This document shows positions 7,692-16,397 of a stretch of 64,000 nucleotides of DNA, piece by piece. Below the pieces are notes generated by a model. It was not told where the DNA came from. It made no database searches and saw only the letters and a list, made by a program, of their open reading frames with translations. Position 1 is the first letter of the stretch. The number at the start of each line of letters is the position of its first letter. A program made the translations under genes and the position numbers. Source of the DNA: JAKIVR01 sp035933635 (lineage in GTDB: Archaea > Thermoplasmatota > Thermoplasmata > Lutacidiplasmatales > UBA184); assembly GCA_035933635.1 (NCBI GenBank), contig DASYYY010000038.1, forward strand, positions 18,897 through 82,896, written 5' to 3'.

Positions 7692-9917
7692 TCAACGGGG
7701 CCCGGGGCGGCTGGGGTTCTCCGCACGCGCGGGTCGCGTGAGGAAGTAGTCGAGCGTCGACCCGGCGACGCCCCCAAGGATCAGGCCGATCACGAGGAGT
7801 ATCCACTCGGGCGGCGTTGAACCGCCCCCTGAAGCCGAGCCGCCGATCGGTGGAACGATCACGATCGTCGCGCTGGCAGAGACGGTCGTCCCCCCGCTCA
7901 CCCCGAACACGAGGAGGTGGACCGTGCCGGGCTGGTCTCGGGCGTAGAACTGAACGACTGGCCCGTCGCTCCGGTTCAGGCTTCCCAGCGAAGTCCCGAG
8001 CAGCGTCCAATTGAAGGTGACCGAGCTCGTGGTGTCGGAGCCGTCGCTCGCCACCGCCCACGCGCTGAGCGTGAGGTTGCCCCCCACGACGACGGTGGTG
8101 TTGGCGGGTAGGAGGGCCACCACGCTCAGGGTCGGAATCGGAGGCGGTGGGGCGCTGGCGACCCGGACGGTGGCGGCGGCGACCCGGGTCAAGCCCCCGT
8201 AGGTCGCCCGAACCATGATCCCCACGTTCACGCCGACCGCCGCCGACGAGGGCGTGTAGGTCACGCTCGAGCCGGACGAGAGGTTGAGCCTCGAGGAGGA
8301 GTCGCCCGAGATCGTCCATGCGAACGCGGTGGAGTTCGTCAGGTCCGACCCGGTCGACGAGAACGCCACGGCACTGAATCCGACCGAGGAGCCCAATCGG
8401 ACCGATGCGGTATGCGGGAGCACGGCCACCGACGCCAGCGAAGGGGAGGTCGTCGAGGTGACGATCGTCACCTCCGACGCATTGTAGACGGTCGTCCGGT
8501 TCCCTGTCGCCTGAACGTAGAGCACCGCGGTGCCAGCGGTAGAACCGGCGGTGATCCGAATGACCGTTCCCACCGAGGAGTTGAGGGTCCCCAGCCCCGC
8601 CGGCAGCAGGCCCCACGTGTAGTTGACCGGGAACGCGGGCGACGATCCGCCGAACACGAATGCCGCGGCCTGCACCGTCGAAGAGGCACCGACCGAGAGC
8701 GTCAGGTTGGAGGGCTCTTCCGCGACCCCGACCAACGAGAGTGGCATGCCGCCAAAGGTCCAGGTGTCGTTGAAGTACTGGCTGACGGAGCCGCCGGCGA
8801 GCTGGAAGCCGCCGAAGTACAGCGAGTAGTTGTCGGCCGCATCGAAGATGAACTCCGCCCCCCACCGGGCGGAAGGGGCCGCGGGCATCGAGGGTGAGGC
8901 CCACTGGGCACCACGGAGGACCCACGTGTCGGAATAGTAGAGCCCCCCCGCGTGACCCCCAAAGAGCACCGAGACGTTCCAGATCGGGTCGTAGGCCAGA
9001 CCGGCCCCGTTGCGCGCCGGGGGCGGGTTGGTGGGATTGATCGCGGTCCAATCGCCGTTCGAGAAGAGCCAGGTGTCCCCCACGTTGCCCCCGGCCCCCG
9101 AGCTCGCATTGTAGCCGGTGGCCAGGACCTCACCGCCCCGCGAGGTGTCGGTGGTCATCCCGGCGTCGTAGCGGCCCGTCGGGGAGTGTGCCGGGAACTT
9201 CTCGGTCCAGGTCCCCGCGGCGTACCACCAGGTGTCCTGGTCCGTGGTCGAGGCGGTCGTCGTCGGCAGCCCGCCGAACAGAAGCACTCCGAGCCCTCGC
9301 GCGTCCGACGCCATGGCCGGGCCCAGCCGCGGGGTAGGTGCCACCGTGCTGGTCCGGTTCGTCCAGTCGTCTCCGTTGAACGTCCAAGTATCGTTGAAGG
9401 AGAGCGAGCCGTTCCCGGCCGTGGAGCCACCGAACAGTACGACGACTCCTCCGACGGGGTCGTAGGTCATCCCGGGGCGGAATCGCGATGGGGGCGTGTG
9501 CATCGTGCGAATGTGGACCCAGACCCCAGCGTGGTACTCCCATGTCCCGTTCCCCGGAGTACACGTGAACGCCCAGTAGTCGCCGGAAGTGCAGCCGCCG
9601 AAGACGACCACCCGACCGAGTACGGGGTCGTACGCCACGCCGGCGCCGGCGAGTCCGGGAGGTCCGTGGACGTCCGACTCGTTGACCCAGACCAAGCCGT
9701 GACTGGTCGGATCCAAGGGCATGGCGCCTCCCACCGCCCCTGCCGGGAGGACTGGCGGGGAACGGACTGAGGATACCCCGGGGATCGGCCTCCCGGGAGG
9801 TATGACGACGAGAAGCATCGCGACCGAGACCAACACCACGATGCCCACAGTCGGTGGGGGAGATCCGCCCACCCAGGGGGAGCGACCCTTCGCCGGACGG
9901 GTACTCGGAATGAACAT
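7692..9917 (-). CDS. Kelch / Ig-like surface protein with C-terminal membrane anchor
   Basis: A 741-residue exported protein. A hydrophobic segment at about 24-42 serves as signal or anchor. Residues about 75-370 form kelch repeats (for example VVVFGGCTSGDYW, GVLLFGGLPTTT, SVLFGGHAGGLYYSDTW). Three Ig-like (bacterial Ig-type) domains follow at about 375-475, 476-575 and 580-690, each with a run of alternating hydrophobic and Ser/Thr residues. The last 50 residues hold a membrane helix (WILLVIGLILGGVAGS) and a basic tail. Adhesion or cell-surface display is likely; no catalytic motif is visible. A TTTAATTCG element near 9948-9956 lies about 32 nt upstream of the ATG. An 88-nt gap separates its stop from the next kelch gene's start. 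Confidence 0.85.
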   Translation of the reverse strand: MFIPSTRPAKGRSPWVGGSPPPTVGIVVLVSVAMLLVVIPPGRPIPGVSSVRSPPVLPAGAVGGAMPLDPTSHGLVWVNESDVHGPPGLAGAGVAYDPVLGRVVVFGGCTSGDYWAFTCTPGNGTWEYHAGVWVHIRTMHTPPSRFRPGMTYDPVGGVVVLFGGSTAGNGSLSFNDTWTFNGDDWTNRTSTVAPTPRLGPAMASDARGLGVLLFGGLPTTTASTTDQDTWWYAAGTWTEKFPAHSPTGRYDAGMTTDTSRGGEVLATGYNASSGAGGNVGDTWLFSNGDWTAINPTNPPPARNGAGLAYDPIWNVSVLFGGHAGGLYYSDTWVLRGAQWASPSMPAAPSARWGAEFIFDAADNYSLYFGGFQLAGGSVSQYFNDTWTFGGMPLSLVGVAEEPSNLTLSVGASSTVQAAAFVFGGSSPAFPVNYTWGLLPAGLGTLNSSVGTVIRITAGSTAGTAVLYVQATGNRTTVYNASEVTIVTSTTSPSLASVAVLPHTASVRLGSSVGFSAVAFSSTGSDLTNSTAFAWTISGDSSSRLNLSSGSSVTYTPSSAAVGVNVGIMVRATYGGLTRVAAATVRVASAPPPPIPTLSVVALLPANTTVVVGGNLTLSAWAVASDGSDTTSSVTFNWTLLGTSLGSLNRSDGPVVQFYARDQPGTVHLLVFGVSGGTTVSASATIVIVPPIGGSASGGGSTPPEWILLVIGLILGGVAGSTLDYFLTRPARAENPSRPGPR

Positions 9918-10303
9918 TCGGGGCTGCCGGCGGTAGTTCGGGTGCCCGAATTAAACCTCTCACGCGGATACGCCCTCCCTGCTCGTAGTGCATTCGCCCG
10001 GTCCGTCCGGCCAGCCGTTCTGTCGCCCGGGGGCTCGCCGCTGGGGGCGCCGTGACCCGCCGGAGAAGATCCGAGCGCGACCCGCTCGGAGTGAGGCCAG
10101 GTCGAGAGGGTGACCCCGAACCTGGAAGCCAGGATCCGGTTCGAACTGCGGACCCTGGCCTCGTCGCCGCCGCAAGGTAGTAGTTTATCGACGCGTCAAT
10201 ACGAGCTGTCGATGAGGCGAGCACGGGCCTCGGGAAGATCCCTGGGCGGGCGCCGGCTCAACGAAACTCCGGCGGGCTGGGGTCGGTCCAGGCGGCCGGG
10301 CGC
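9918..10303. other. Intergenic region between divergent genes, with a long inverted repeat
   Basis: No convincing gene is present. It contains the promoter of the kelch/Ig gene, a 9-bp inverted repeat (GAGGCCAGG at 10093-10101 and CCTGGCCTC at 10154-10162), and a TTTATCG box near 10178-10184 that may serve the rightward gene. A 31-codon open frame from the ATG at 10212, ending in a TGA that overlaps the GTG at 10304, is possible but unsupported. Confidence 0.4.
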
Positions 10304-11251
10304 GTGACGGAACTTCCGGAGATTCCCATCGCGGGGTTCTCGGTCGTTCGGAACGGGATCCGGAACGGCTACCCGTTCCTCGAGGCGATCCGGAGCGCGC
10401 TCCCGGTGTGCAGCCGTGTGTACGTCGGGGAGGGATTCTCGGACGACGGGACCTACGAAGCGCTCGAAGCCCTCCAACGCTCGGACCCCCGGATCGTCCT
10501 CTGTCGCATTCGGTGGGAGGCCGCCGGCGGTGGCGGCGCACCGATCCGGACAGCGCTGAACGCGCTTCGAGCCGGGCTGACCGAGCCCTGGCTCTTCCAG
10601 TTCGATGCGAACGACGTGATCCCGGCCGAGGACGTCCCCGTGCTTCGTCGACTCCCGACGCTGCATCCGGACCGCGACCTCCTGGCGCTCCCCTACCGCC
10701 AGTTCCTGGGGCGATACGCGTTCAATGAGGAGTTTCGATTCCGGCTGGTTCGCAACCTGCCCACGATCCGGGTGCTCTGGGACGGCTGGACCATGGGCTT
10801 CCACCTGGCACCTTCGGAGTTACTGCGGCCTCGGGAATTCCGTCGCGTCCTGGCCCGGACCGCACTGGCGGTCGTCCAGGATCGGGTGGCGGTTCACTTG
10901 CCCGAGGAGGCGGTCTACCTACCGCGACCGATCCACCACTACTACGGGCTCTTCCCCGAGTCGTTCACCTCGAAGATGCTGACCAAGGAGTGGTTGCAGG
11001 CCAATCCCCACTACCGTACCGCCGCCGTCGCAGGTGGCGGCCTGCCCGGATCGGTCGAGCAATACGGCCGGGACCACGACTACGACGGCTTCTGGAGGAA
11101 GGTGCTCGACCACCAGCAAGCGCTCCGGGCCCTCGGCGTCCCACTGAACAAGGAGTTTCCCTATGCCGAACTCCTTCCGAACGATGGTCACCCGCCCCTG
11201 ATCCGACCCCGACTCGGGCAGCCGAGGTACGAGGTGGGCGTAGCGAAGTGA
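10304..11251 (+). CDS. Glycosyltransferase family 2-like protein
   Basis: A 315-residue soluble protein with features of a GT-A fold: a Rossmann-like opening (GFSVVRNGIRNGYPFLEAIR), an acidic turn (VGEGFSDDGTYEALEAL) where GT2 enzymes bind the nucleotide sugar, and FQFDANDVI in the position of the DxD metal-binding motif. Such enzymes transfer a sugar from a nucleotide sugar to lipid or protein, which would suit the glycosylation sequons in the surface proteins next door. The start is a GTG with no obvious ribosome binding site; a TTTATCG box lies about 120 nt upstream. Sequence identity to known subfamilies cannot be judged here. Confidence 0.65.
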   Translation: MTELPEIPIAGFSVVRNGIRNGYPFLEAIRSALPVCSRVYVGEGFSDDGTYEALEALQRSDPRIVLCRIRWEAAGGGGAPIRTALNALRAGLTEPWLFQFDANDVIPAEDVPVLRRLPTLHPDRDLLALPYRQFLGRYAFNEEFRFRLVRNLPTIRVLWDGWTMGFHLAPSELLRPREFRRVLARTALAVVQDRVAVHLPEEAVYLPRPIHHYYGLFPESFTSKMLTKEWLQANPHYRTAAVAGGGLPGSVEQYGRDHDYDGFWRKVLDHQQALRALGVPLNKEFPYAELLPNDGHPPLIRPRLGQPRYEVGVAK

Positions 11252-11305
11252 CCCCCCACACTCCCCGGGGCCGAGTTCGGCCCCCGCCCGGCGCGTAAAG
11301 GGCGT

Positions 11306-12064
11306 TCAAGACGGGCTACCCGCGCCGCCACGTCGCTGCCGCCGGCGTATCGCCAGGACGGCAAGCGCGAGGGCGAGCCCGCCCAGCAGCCCGACTCCGA
11401 GCCAAAGGTAACCGGCCACGGACGGCCCGGGCGACGTCACCGCCACTCGGAGCTCGAGCGAACCCGAAACGGTGTACCCGTGCGCGTCGCGGAGCTGGAC
11501 GACAACGTGGTACGATCCAGAGGGGAGGGGAGGCGTCGTGTACGATCCGGAGCTGGTCCAGCTCGGCGGGGCTCCGGGACCGGTCCAGAGGAACTGGTAG
11601 GGGGATGAGCCGCCGCTCGGGGTTGCCTCGATCGTGACACCCCCTTGGGCCGACGAGTTCGGGGTCGTATGCAACGACACCGACAGGGGACTCGCACCGG
11701 TCACATCGATGTAGGTCTGCCGAGCGGTCCGGTTGTGCGCGGAATCGGTGACGTTCAGTCCGAGAACGAACAGGCCGTTACCCATCGGGCGGAAGTCCCA
11801 CCTCTCCCCGGCAGAGGTGTTCGTCAGGTTCGACCGGATCGGGGTCCCGTTGAGCTCCCAGTCGAAACTGTACGGCGGAGCTCCGCCTGAGACGTTACCC
11901 CAATAGGTCACGTTCGTTCCTAGGGAGACCGCCGAAGGTCCATCCAGGCCCAAGGAGAGGGCTGCCCCGGCGAGCGTAGTTCGCCCTGACGCGGGGAGGG
12001 CGAGGATGGTCAAGCCGAGTGCGATCCAAACGACCGCGGCTCGCCGGACCTCATTCCGCCGCAT
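11306..12064 (-). CDS. Exported Ig/PKD-like membrane protein
   Basis: A 252-residue protein with a signal sequence (VVWIALGLTILALPASG), two Ig/PKD-like domains (about 30-120, containing PPYSFDWELNGTPI, and about 121-205, containing SPYQFLWTGPG), a C-terminal membrane helix (LWLGVGLLGGLALALAVLAI) and a basic Arg-rich tail. The aromatic-Trp strand followed by a xDGxP or xGP turn resembles PKD folds. A surface role is likely; no enzyme motif. The ATG at 12062-12064 is chosen because longer starts would run through the promoter and start of the divergent comA gene. Confidence 0.75.
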   Translation of the reverse strand: MRRNEVRRAAVVWIALGLTILALPASGRTTLAGAALSLGLDGPSAVSLGTNVTYWGNVSGGAPPYSFDWELNGTPIRSNLTNTSAGERWDFRPMGNGLFVLGLNVTDSAHNRTARQTYIDVTGASPLSVSLHTTPNSSAQGGVTIEATPSGGSSPYQFLWTGPGAPPSWTSSGSYTTPPLPSGSYHVVVQLRDAHGYTVSGSLELRVAVTSPGPSVAGYLWLGVGLLGGLALALAVLAIRRRQRRGGAGSPS

Positions 12065-12208
12065 CTCCCCGAAGTGGAGCCTTTCGGGCAGAAAAACGGG
12101 TGGTTTGAGGCTCGAACGGTGATGGAATGGCCGCCGAAGAGCTCCGTCGAGGCGTCGACGGGGCCGCGACACCCTAGCAGGCAACGTATCCGTTGATATA
12201 CATCCTAT

Positions 12209-12219
12209 TTCCATAAACT
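12209..12219 (+). promoter_or_regulatory. TATA box of comA
   Basis: TTCCATAAACT lies about 25 nt upstream of the ATG at 12240, fitting a leaderless mRNA. A second AT-rich box (TTGATATACATC, 12194-12205) just upstream could belong to BRE-like or divergent control. Confidence 0.45.
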
Positions 12220-12239
12220 GCGGATGCTCAGGGTGTCCG

Positions 12240-13238
12240 ATGGCAAGTTCTGCGCTCAAGCGGCCAATTCCCGCCTTCTTTCCCGCCGAAGCCCCGACGT
12301 TCGTCCGACCCCGCAAGGTCGGCGTCACCCACGTACTCGATCGGCTCCAGCCGGGTAGTCTCGAAGAGATTCGCAGCCTCGCGCCCTACATTGACATCGT
12401 CAAGATCGGCTGGGGACTGCCCCTCCTGCTCTCCCGCGACAAGCTGCGCGAGCGGATCCGTTTCTACCACGACCTCGGTGCGGAGGTCTCGACCGGCGGG
12501 ACGCTCCTCGAGTACTCGGTGGTCCGCGACCGCACCCCGGCGTTCATGGACGAGGCGCGGGAGCTCGGGTTCGACCTGATCGAGATCTCCGATGGGATCA
12601 TCGACCTCGCCCGGACCCAGATCGAAAGGCTGACCCGCGACGTGGAGCGCCGCGGTCTTGACGTCCTCATCGAGGTGGGCAAGAAGAACCCCCAGAACCA
12701 GCTCTCCCTCCGCGAGACGCTCGACCGCGTCGAGCACGCTCGGTCGCTCAAGCCGCGCAAGGTGATCATCGAGTCCCGGGAATCGGGGCGCGGTGTCGGG
12801 ATCTACGATGGCGAGGGTGGCATCAAGTGGGACTGGGTCCGGACGATCCTCTCCGACCATCCGCTCGAGGACCTCATCTTCGAGGCCCCCCAGGAGAGCC
12901 AGCAGATCGCGCTGCTCGTTGAGCTCGGCCAGGAGACCAACCTCGGCAACGTGGCAATGACCTCCATCGCCCCCCTCGCCTCCCAACGTCTGGGTTTGCG
13001 GGGCGACACGTTCGGCGCCCTGCGGAGCTCCCGGAGCGTCAAGGGGCCGCCGGCGACGAAGTTCCTGTACTTCCTGCTCGAGACCTACCGCGGCCTCGAC
13101 CAGAGCGAGCTCGTGCGGCTCTCCCGCCTGCCCCGCCGCACGGTCCAGAGCGCGCTCGTCGAGCTCCGCAAGCAGGGACTCGTGCGCGAGGGCGTCTCGT
13201 TGGTCGATTCCCGTCGACGCGAGTACCGTCTGGCGTGA
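12240..13238 (+). CDS. comA: Phosphosulfolactate synthase (ComA) fused to a C-terminal winged helix
   Basis: Residues about 25-262 match ComA, the TIM-barrel enzyme that adds sulfite to phosphoenolpyruvate, first step of coenzyme M (or sulfolactate) synthesis. Visible signatures: RPRKVGVTHVLD, a KIGWG strand, STGGTLLEYS, EISDG, LIEVGKK, VIIESRESG, IFEAPQ and LGLRGDTFG, in the family order. Beyond the usual end of the enzyme, residues about 270-332 form a winged-helix domain (DQSELVRLSRLPRRTVQSAL as helix-turn-helix, then RRREYRLA as wing), which I do not know from standard ComA proteins. This may make it an autoregulator or a trigger enzyme. No other coenzyme M gene is in the window. Confidence 0.85.
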   Translation: MASSALKRPIPAFFPAEAPTFVRPRKVGVTHVLDRLQPGSLEEIRSLAPYIDIVKIGWGLPLLLSRDKLRERIRFYHDLGAEVSTGGTLLEYSVVRDRTPAFMDEARELGFDLIEISDGIIDLARTQIERLTRDVERRGLDVLIEVGKKNPQNQLSLRETLDRVEHARSLKPRKVIIESRESGRGVGIYDGEGGIKWDWVRTILSDHPLEDLIFEAPQESQQIALLVELGQETNLGNVAMTSIAPLASQRLGLRGDTFGALRSSRSVKGPPATKFLYFLLETYRGLDQSELVRLSRLPRRTVQSALVELRKQGLVREGVSLVDSRRREYRLA

Positions 13239-13265
13239 CCCGGCGCGGCTTCGCACGATCCCGGT

Positions 13266-13967
13266 CTAGAACCCGGCCAGGAGTTCGTCCATCGCGGCGC
13301 GAGGCCGGGCCGACGCCGCGACCGCGCTGGCGACCAGGATCCCCTCGGCCCCCAGTTCCAGCGAGCGGCGCACGTCGTTCCGATCATGGATACCCGCGCC
13401 GCAGAGGACGATCGTACTCGGACTGACCCGGTGCACGGCCGCGACGGTGTCCTCGATGACCTCGGGCTTGGCTTCGGCGACCGAGATCTTTCCCCCGATA
13501 AGTTCCGGAGGCTCGACGGCCAGATAGGGCGGCCGGAACCGAGCCAATCTCGCCGATTCCTTTGCGTCCCGGGAACACAGGAGCGGGACCAGACCGGCGC
13601 CCCGCAACGAGTCGAGGGTCGGCCCCACGTTGGCCCCCGGCAATCGGTGCTCCGAGTGATTGACCAAGCTTCCCGCGGCACCCGCCGCGCGGAGCGCGGA
13701 TGGAACGAGGTACCCGGTCTTCGCCCCCGGTCCGAACGCGTCCGCATGTTGGGCCAATACCGGAATCCAGAGCGACTCGGCGAGCCTACCGATGTCGGCC
13801 GCGGCCGGGGCGACCGCAGCCGCGACACCGAGCTCAGCGGTCTTTGTCGCGAGCCCCTCGGCGAGCCGGAGCGCTCCCGGGCCCACCGCCGAGGGGTAGG
13901 CTTTCAGGTTGAGCACGAAGACCGGCCGCCCGAGGGGCGCCCGGTCAGTGCGGTGCGGCCGGCGCAC
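13266..13967 (-). CDS. tpiA: Triosephosphate isomerase, archaeal type
   Basis: A 233-residue archaeal TIM, shorter than the roughly 250 of bacterial and eukaryotic forms. It interconverts dihydroxyacetone phosphate and glyceraldehyde 3-phosphate in the cytosol. Visible active-site landmarks: NLKAY (Asn and Lys), AQHAD, NHSEHR (electrophilic His), AVEPPELIGGKISVA (catalytic Glu and loop 6), and the phosphate-binding CGAGI and GILVASAV. The GTG at 13965-13967 is preferred; it overlaps the end of the upstream small gene by 23 nt, suggesting co-transcription. A longer ATG start at 14069 would add 34 residues with no match to the family. Confidence 0.9.
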   Translation of the reverse strand: MRRPHRTDRAPLGRPVFVLNLKAYPSAVGPGALRLAEGLATKTAELGVAAAVAPAAADIGRLAESLWIPVLAQHADAFGPGAKTGYLVPSALRAAGAAGSLVNHSEHRLPGANVGPTLDSLRGAGLVPLLCSRDAKESARLARFRPPYLAVEPPELIGGKISVAEAKPEVIEDTVAAVHRVSPSTIVLCGAGIHDRNDVRRSLELGAEGILVASAVAASARPRAAMDELLAGF

Positions 13968-14157
13968 GGACCCGCTTGGGGAGCGAACAGATGGCGTACT
14001 CGTCGCCGTCCCAGAAAACTTCGCGGTCCGGGTGCCGCTTCTGCAGCTCCGGGATCTTCGCGAGGACATCGGCGAGCGTCATCGTCTCGTCGTTCGGGTC
14101 GATGCGCAAATGGACGATCTTCTTGGCCCGATCCGAGGAATGGCCGAGTTCCGCCAT
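13945..14157 (-). CDS. Small conserved-looking protein of unknown function
   Basis: A 70-residue protein reading MAELGHSSDRAKKIVHLRID, then NDETMTLADVLAKIPELQKR and a C-terminal segment with VFWDGDEYAICSLPKR. The composition is ordinary for a soluble globular protein and the hydrophobic pattern suggests a beta-alpha-beta unit. I do not recognise the family. The ATG at 14155-14157 is supported by a CATTATCCG box about 33 nt upstream. The stop overlaps the start of tpiA by 23 nt, so it probably forms an operon with it. Confidence 0.55.
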   Translation of the reverse strand: MAELGHSSDRAKKIVHLRIDPNDETMTLADVLAKIPELQKRHPDREVFWDGDEYAICSLPKRVRAPAAPH

Positions 14158-14389
14158 GCGGTCCGGTGCCCGTCGTCTAACGGGCGGCCGGATAATGAAG
14201 GCTTTGTACCGGACTTCGCCGAGAGGATCGGGCGTTCGCGAAGGCGACCGGGGCGAACCGAGGCTGCGCGGGCAGTATATCCAGGGCGCGGTGCGTACTG
14301 AGGCCGGGCACGTGGCGCTCGGTCGAGCACCGTCCTCTCCCCTCCGCGGCGCACGCTCATATTCGGCGGTCGGCGTGGCTTGCGGTCGC

Positions 14390-14665
14390 ATGAAGGACCG
14401 CAGTGAACTGGACCGGGTCGTCTTCGGCCAGACCCGAGTGATCCTCAACAAGGATCTATCGGTGATGAACCCCAACCTGGTCGAAGGGTCGAGCGGACTG
14501 GTCGTCGGCAAGGTGGCGAACTACACGCTGAAGGTTCAGTTCCCGCGGGTCACGGTCGCAATCAATTGGCGGGACTGTGAGATTATCCCGGGCAAGACCG
14601 GGATGCCTACCGAGGCGGAGCAACCGAAGGTGATCCCCAAACCTCGGACGATGGGCGAGGAGTGA
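14390..14665 (+). CDS. Small protein of unknown function (beta-rich)
   Basis: A 91-residue soluble protein, MKDRSELDRVVFGQTRVILN to a Pro/Lys-rich end. The middle (SGLVVGKVANYTLKVQFPRVTVAINWRDCEII) alternates hydrophobic and polar residues as in a small SH3-like or OB-like barrel. No recognised family. The ATG at 14390 sits about 30 nt after a CTCATATTCG box, while longer in-frame starts would read through the divergent small gene. It is transcribed away from tpiA. Confidence 0.55.
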   Translation: MKDRSELDRVVFGQTRVILNKDLSVMNPNLVEGSSGLVVGKVANYTLKVQFPRVTVAINWRDCEIIPGKTGMPTEAEQPKVIPKPRTMGEE

Positions 14666-14906
14666 GCGGACCTCGTCTCCTCGGTCTTACGCATTTCAAA
14701 TCAGCATCGAGCAGCGGCGCGGGATGATGAGAACTAGAACCAGCTGAAACATGAGGAATGATGGGCGAGCTGACCGCGCCGCATCCGTTGGGTCGTCATG
14801 ACTTCCGACTCGACTTGCATGATTCGCATCCGGAAACCGTGATTCGGGCACAAACAACACGATGACCCTCCACCGCGCCGACCAGCTAGATCCCGAATCT
14901 AGACGG

Positions 14907-14922
14907 ATGGATGCGCATCCAT
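14907..14922. promoter_or_regulatory. 16-bp perfect palindrome, candidate operator
   Basis: ATGGATGCGCATCCAT reads the same on both strands. Fourteen of its bases recur at 49503-49516 beside a kelch gene promoter, and a one-mismatch copy lies at 61020-61033 beside the promoter of the fifth Tyr-array relative. Here it lies about 125 nt upstream of the TATA box of the first array gene. Confidence 0.45.
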
Positions 14923-15041
14923 GTGGCATTATGCGCAGAGACCGAAAACGAGAACTGCGCGCACCCGTTTTTCTCTCAGGCGGACCAAATCCAGAAATTG
15001 CGTATCAACTCTAATTTAAGGCGTCATTCAAGTGTCTCCGT

Positions 15042-15056
15042 CGAGGTTTAAGTAAG
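15042..15056 (+). promoter_or_regulatory. Array promoter 1 (BRE/TATA)
   Basis: CGAGGTTTAAGTAAG. The same CGAGGTTTAAG-type element precedes all four array genes. The TATA centre is 84 nt before the ATG at 15134, predicting a 5' leader near 58 nt, unlike the leaderless genes around it. Confidence 0.6.
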
Positions 15057-15133
15057 CGGAACCGTTGCTCCGTTCGCTTCTCCTGACGGGAGCCCGGTGA
15101 TGCCGGGAGCCGGGAAGGGGGGAAAAGAAAGAC

Positions 15134-16138
15134 ATGGGAGAAAAGAAGAAGGGAATGGGACGAGAGATCGGGTATCGATGGCGGCGCGGCATTCCGCTCG
15201 GCGTGGGCGGAGCCGCGGCGGCTCTGGTGTTCATCATGGCACTGGCGCCGGCGGGCCTCGGCGCGCACGCTCCCTCGGTGACTGTCGTTGCTCCGTTCCA
15301 TGGAGTGAGCGGCAAGTTCGCCTTCACCGAGATCAATGGATGCGCGGCGTTCAAGGGCTCCGCGAAGTTTAGCCTGACCACCGGTGTCGGCTCGGCGATG
15401 GCGACGGCCTCGGCCAAGAGCTGCCCGGGTAACCTCGCTGGCGTTAACCTCGACAGCTATGCGGACACCGACAACGAGGCCACGTCCGCGATCAAGCTGA
15501 CGTTGCCCACGGGGTCCCACACTGTCAACACGACTTGGAAGGTTGGCTGGACGACCTCGGGCGGCTGGGCGACCACGGGCATCTGCCCGACCACGCCGTT
15601 CCACGACACCTACAACTACAGCACCGCCACCTACGCGTACTGGGACAACTACACGGGGTACAGCGGGTACTGCTCCACCTACGCCTCGGCCTACGGCGGA
15701 GTATACTCCTACCTCGAGGACATCACGACGGGGACCTACTTCTACGCGTCCAACTCGATGACGGGGTCCTTCTACACGGAGAACTACTCGGACCACGGGT
15801 TTGAGTGGTACCACGACACGACCTGGACCTCCTCGAGCGGGTACAGCTACAGCAACGGGACGTACTCGAGCAACTACACCGGTCAGTACTCCTACAACGG
15901 AACGTACTGCTACGGCAACACCTGTCCGACGTCCTGGACCGGTTCGTTCAGCGGCGGCAACCTGGTGTTCACCAGCGCGGCGGGCTTCAACCGGCTGCAC
16001 CACTACGCCCTGGTGGTGGAGATCTACGGTGAGGTCGACACCTCCGTCGATGGCTGGGCCCACGGCCTGGCGACCGCGAACTTCAACATGGCGACCTCGC
16101 CGAACGGAGCGACGCTCTCGAGCATCGTCATCAGCTAA
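15134..16138 (+). CDS. Secreted Tyr/Asn/Cys-rich protein, array member 1
   Basis: A 334-residue exported protein. A basic N-region precedes a hydrophobic core (VGGAAAALVFIMALAPAGLG) and an AxA-like cleavage site. The mature chain starts with a beta-rich domain carrying NGCAAF and AKSCPG cysteines, passes through a Tyr/Ser/Asn-rich centre (YYLE-, YSYSNGTYSSNYTGQYSYN-type runs, many NxS/T sequons) and ends with an FNMATSPNGATLSSIVIS strand like that of its paralogs. There is no C-terminal anchor, so release or wall assembly is likely. It is the most divergent of the four: its last cysteines (YCYGNTCP) are placed differently. Function unknown; a structural extracellular role is my guess. Confidence 0.75.
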   Translation: MGEKKKGMGREIGYRWRRGIPLGVGGAAAALVFIMALAPAGLGAHAPSVTVVAPFHGVSGKFAFTEINGCAAFKGSAKFSLTTGVGSAMATASAKSCPGNLAGVNLDSYADTDNEATSAIKLTLPTGSHTVNTTWKVGWTTSGGWATTGICPTTPFHDTYNYSTATYAYWDNYTGYSGYCSTYASAYGGVYSYLEDITTGTYFYASNSMTGSFYTENYSDHGFEWYHDTTWTSSSGYSYSNGTYSSNYTGQYSYNGTYCYGNTCPTSWTGSFSGGNLVFTSAAGFNRLHHYALVVEIYGEVDTSVDGWAHGLATANFNMATSPNGATLSSIVIS

Positions 16139-16156
16139 GGGAGTCCGGTAACCCTA

Positions 16157-16206
16157 GGGCGCACGGCTCTCGTGGCCGCGCGCCCTCCAACCTTTTCACT
16201 TTCTTC
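16157..16206 (+). terminator. Hairpin plus pyrimidine-tract terminator of array gene 1
   Basis: A GGGCGC/GCGCCC stem (16157-16162 with 16180-16185) is followed by CCAACCTTTTCACTTTCTTC (16187-16206). The same layout follows the other array genes. Confidence 0.55.
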
Positions 16207-16384
16207 AAAAGTGTTCCCCCTATAGCAGCGCGAACAATGGAAGTTCACGAGCAGCGACATCGTCGACTTGACGAGCCGCACGAGTCGGTGACGGATCTCC
16301 CGCCAGAAGTCGGGGAAACCACGCCGACTCGGTCTGGCTGCTGAAGGCATCAATCTGAGCGATAAGCGCGTGCTGCCCTCGCAT

Positions 16385-16397
16385 CGAGGTTTATGAG
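16385..16397 (+). promoter_or_regulatory. Array promoter 2 (BRE/TATA)
   Basis: CGAGGTTTATGAG, matching the element before the other array genes; TATA centre about 89 nt upstream of the ATG at 16481, predicting a leader of about 63 nt. Confidence 0.55.

Larger units (their letters stand above)
14666..15133. other. AT-richer intergenic region upstream of the Tyr-rich array
   Basis: No gene is supported. The base composition is visibly less GC-rich than the surroundings and stops occur in all frames. It holds a 16-bp perfect palindrome at 14907-14922, an ATTGCGTAT element at 14997-15005 that recurs upstream of the fourth array gene, the array promoter at 15042-15056, and a leader hairpin at 15093-15107. 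Confidence 0.5.

Noticed and set aside
4628..9917. CRISPR-like or tandem DNA repeat array
   Set aside because: The recurring segments are degenerate protein-level kelch repeats, not exact spaced DNA repeats.
10093..10162. Possible tRNA (GTTCGAA loop and 9-bp end pairing)
   Set aside because: The T-arm and anticodon arm do not pair correctly on either strand, and the acceptor and other stems cannot be placed in the cloverleaf order. Retained only as an inverted repeat.
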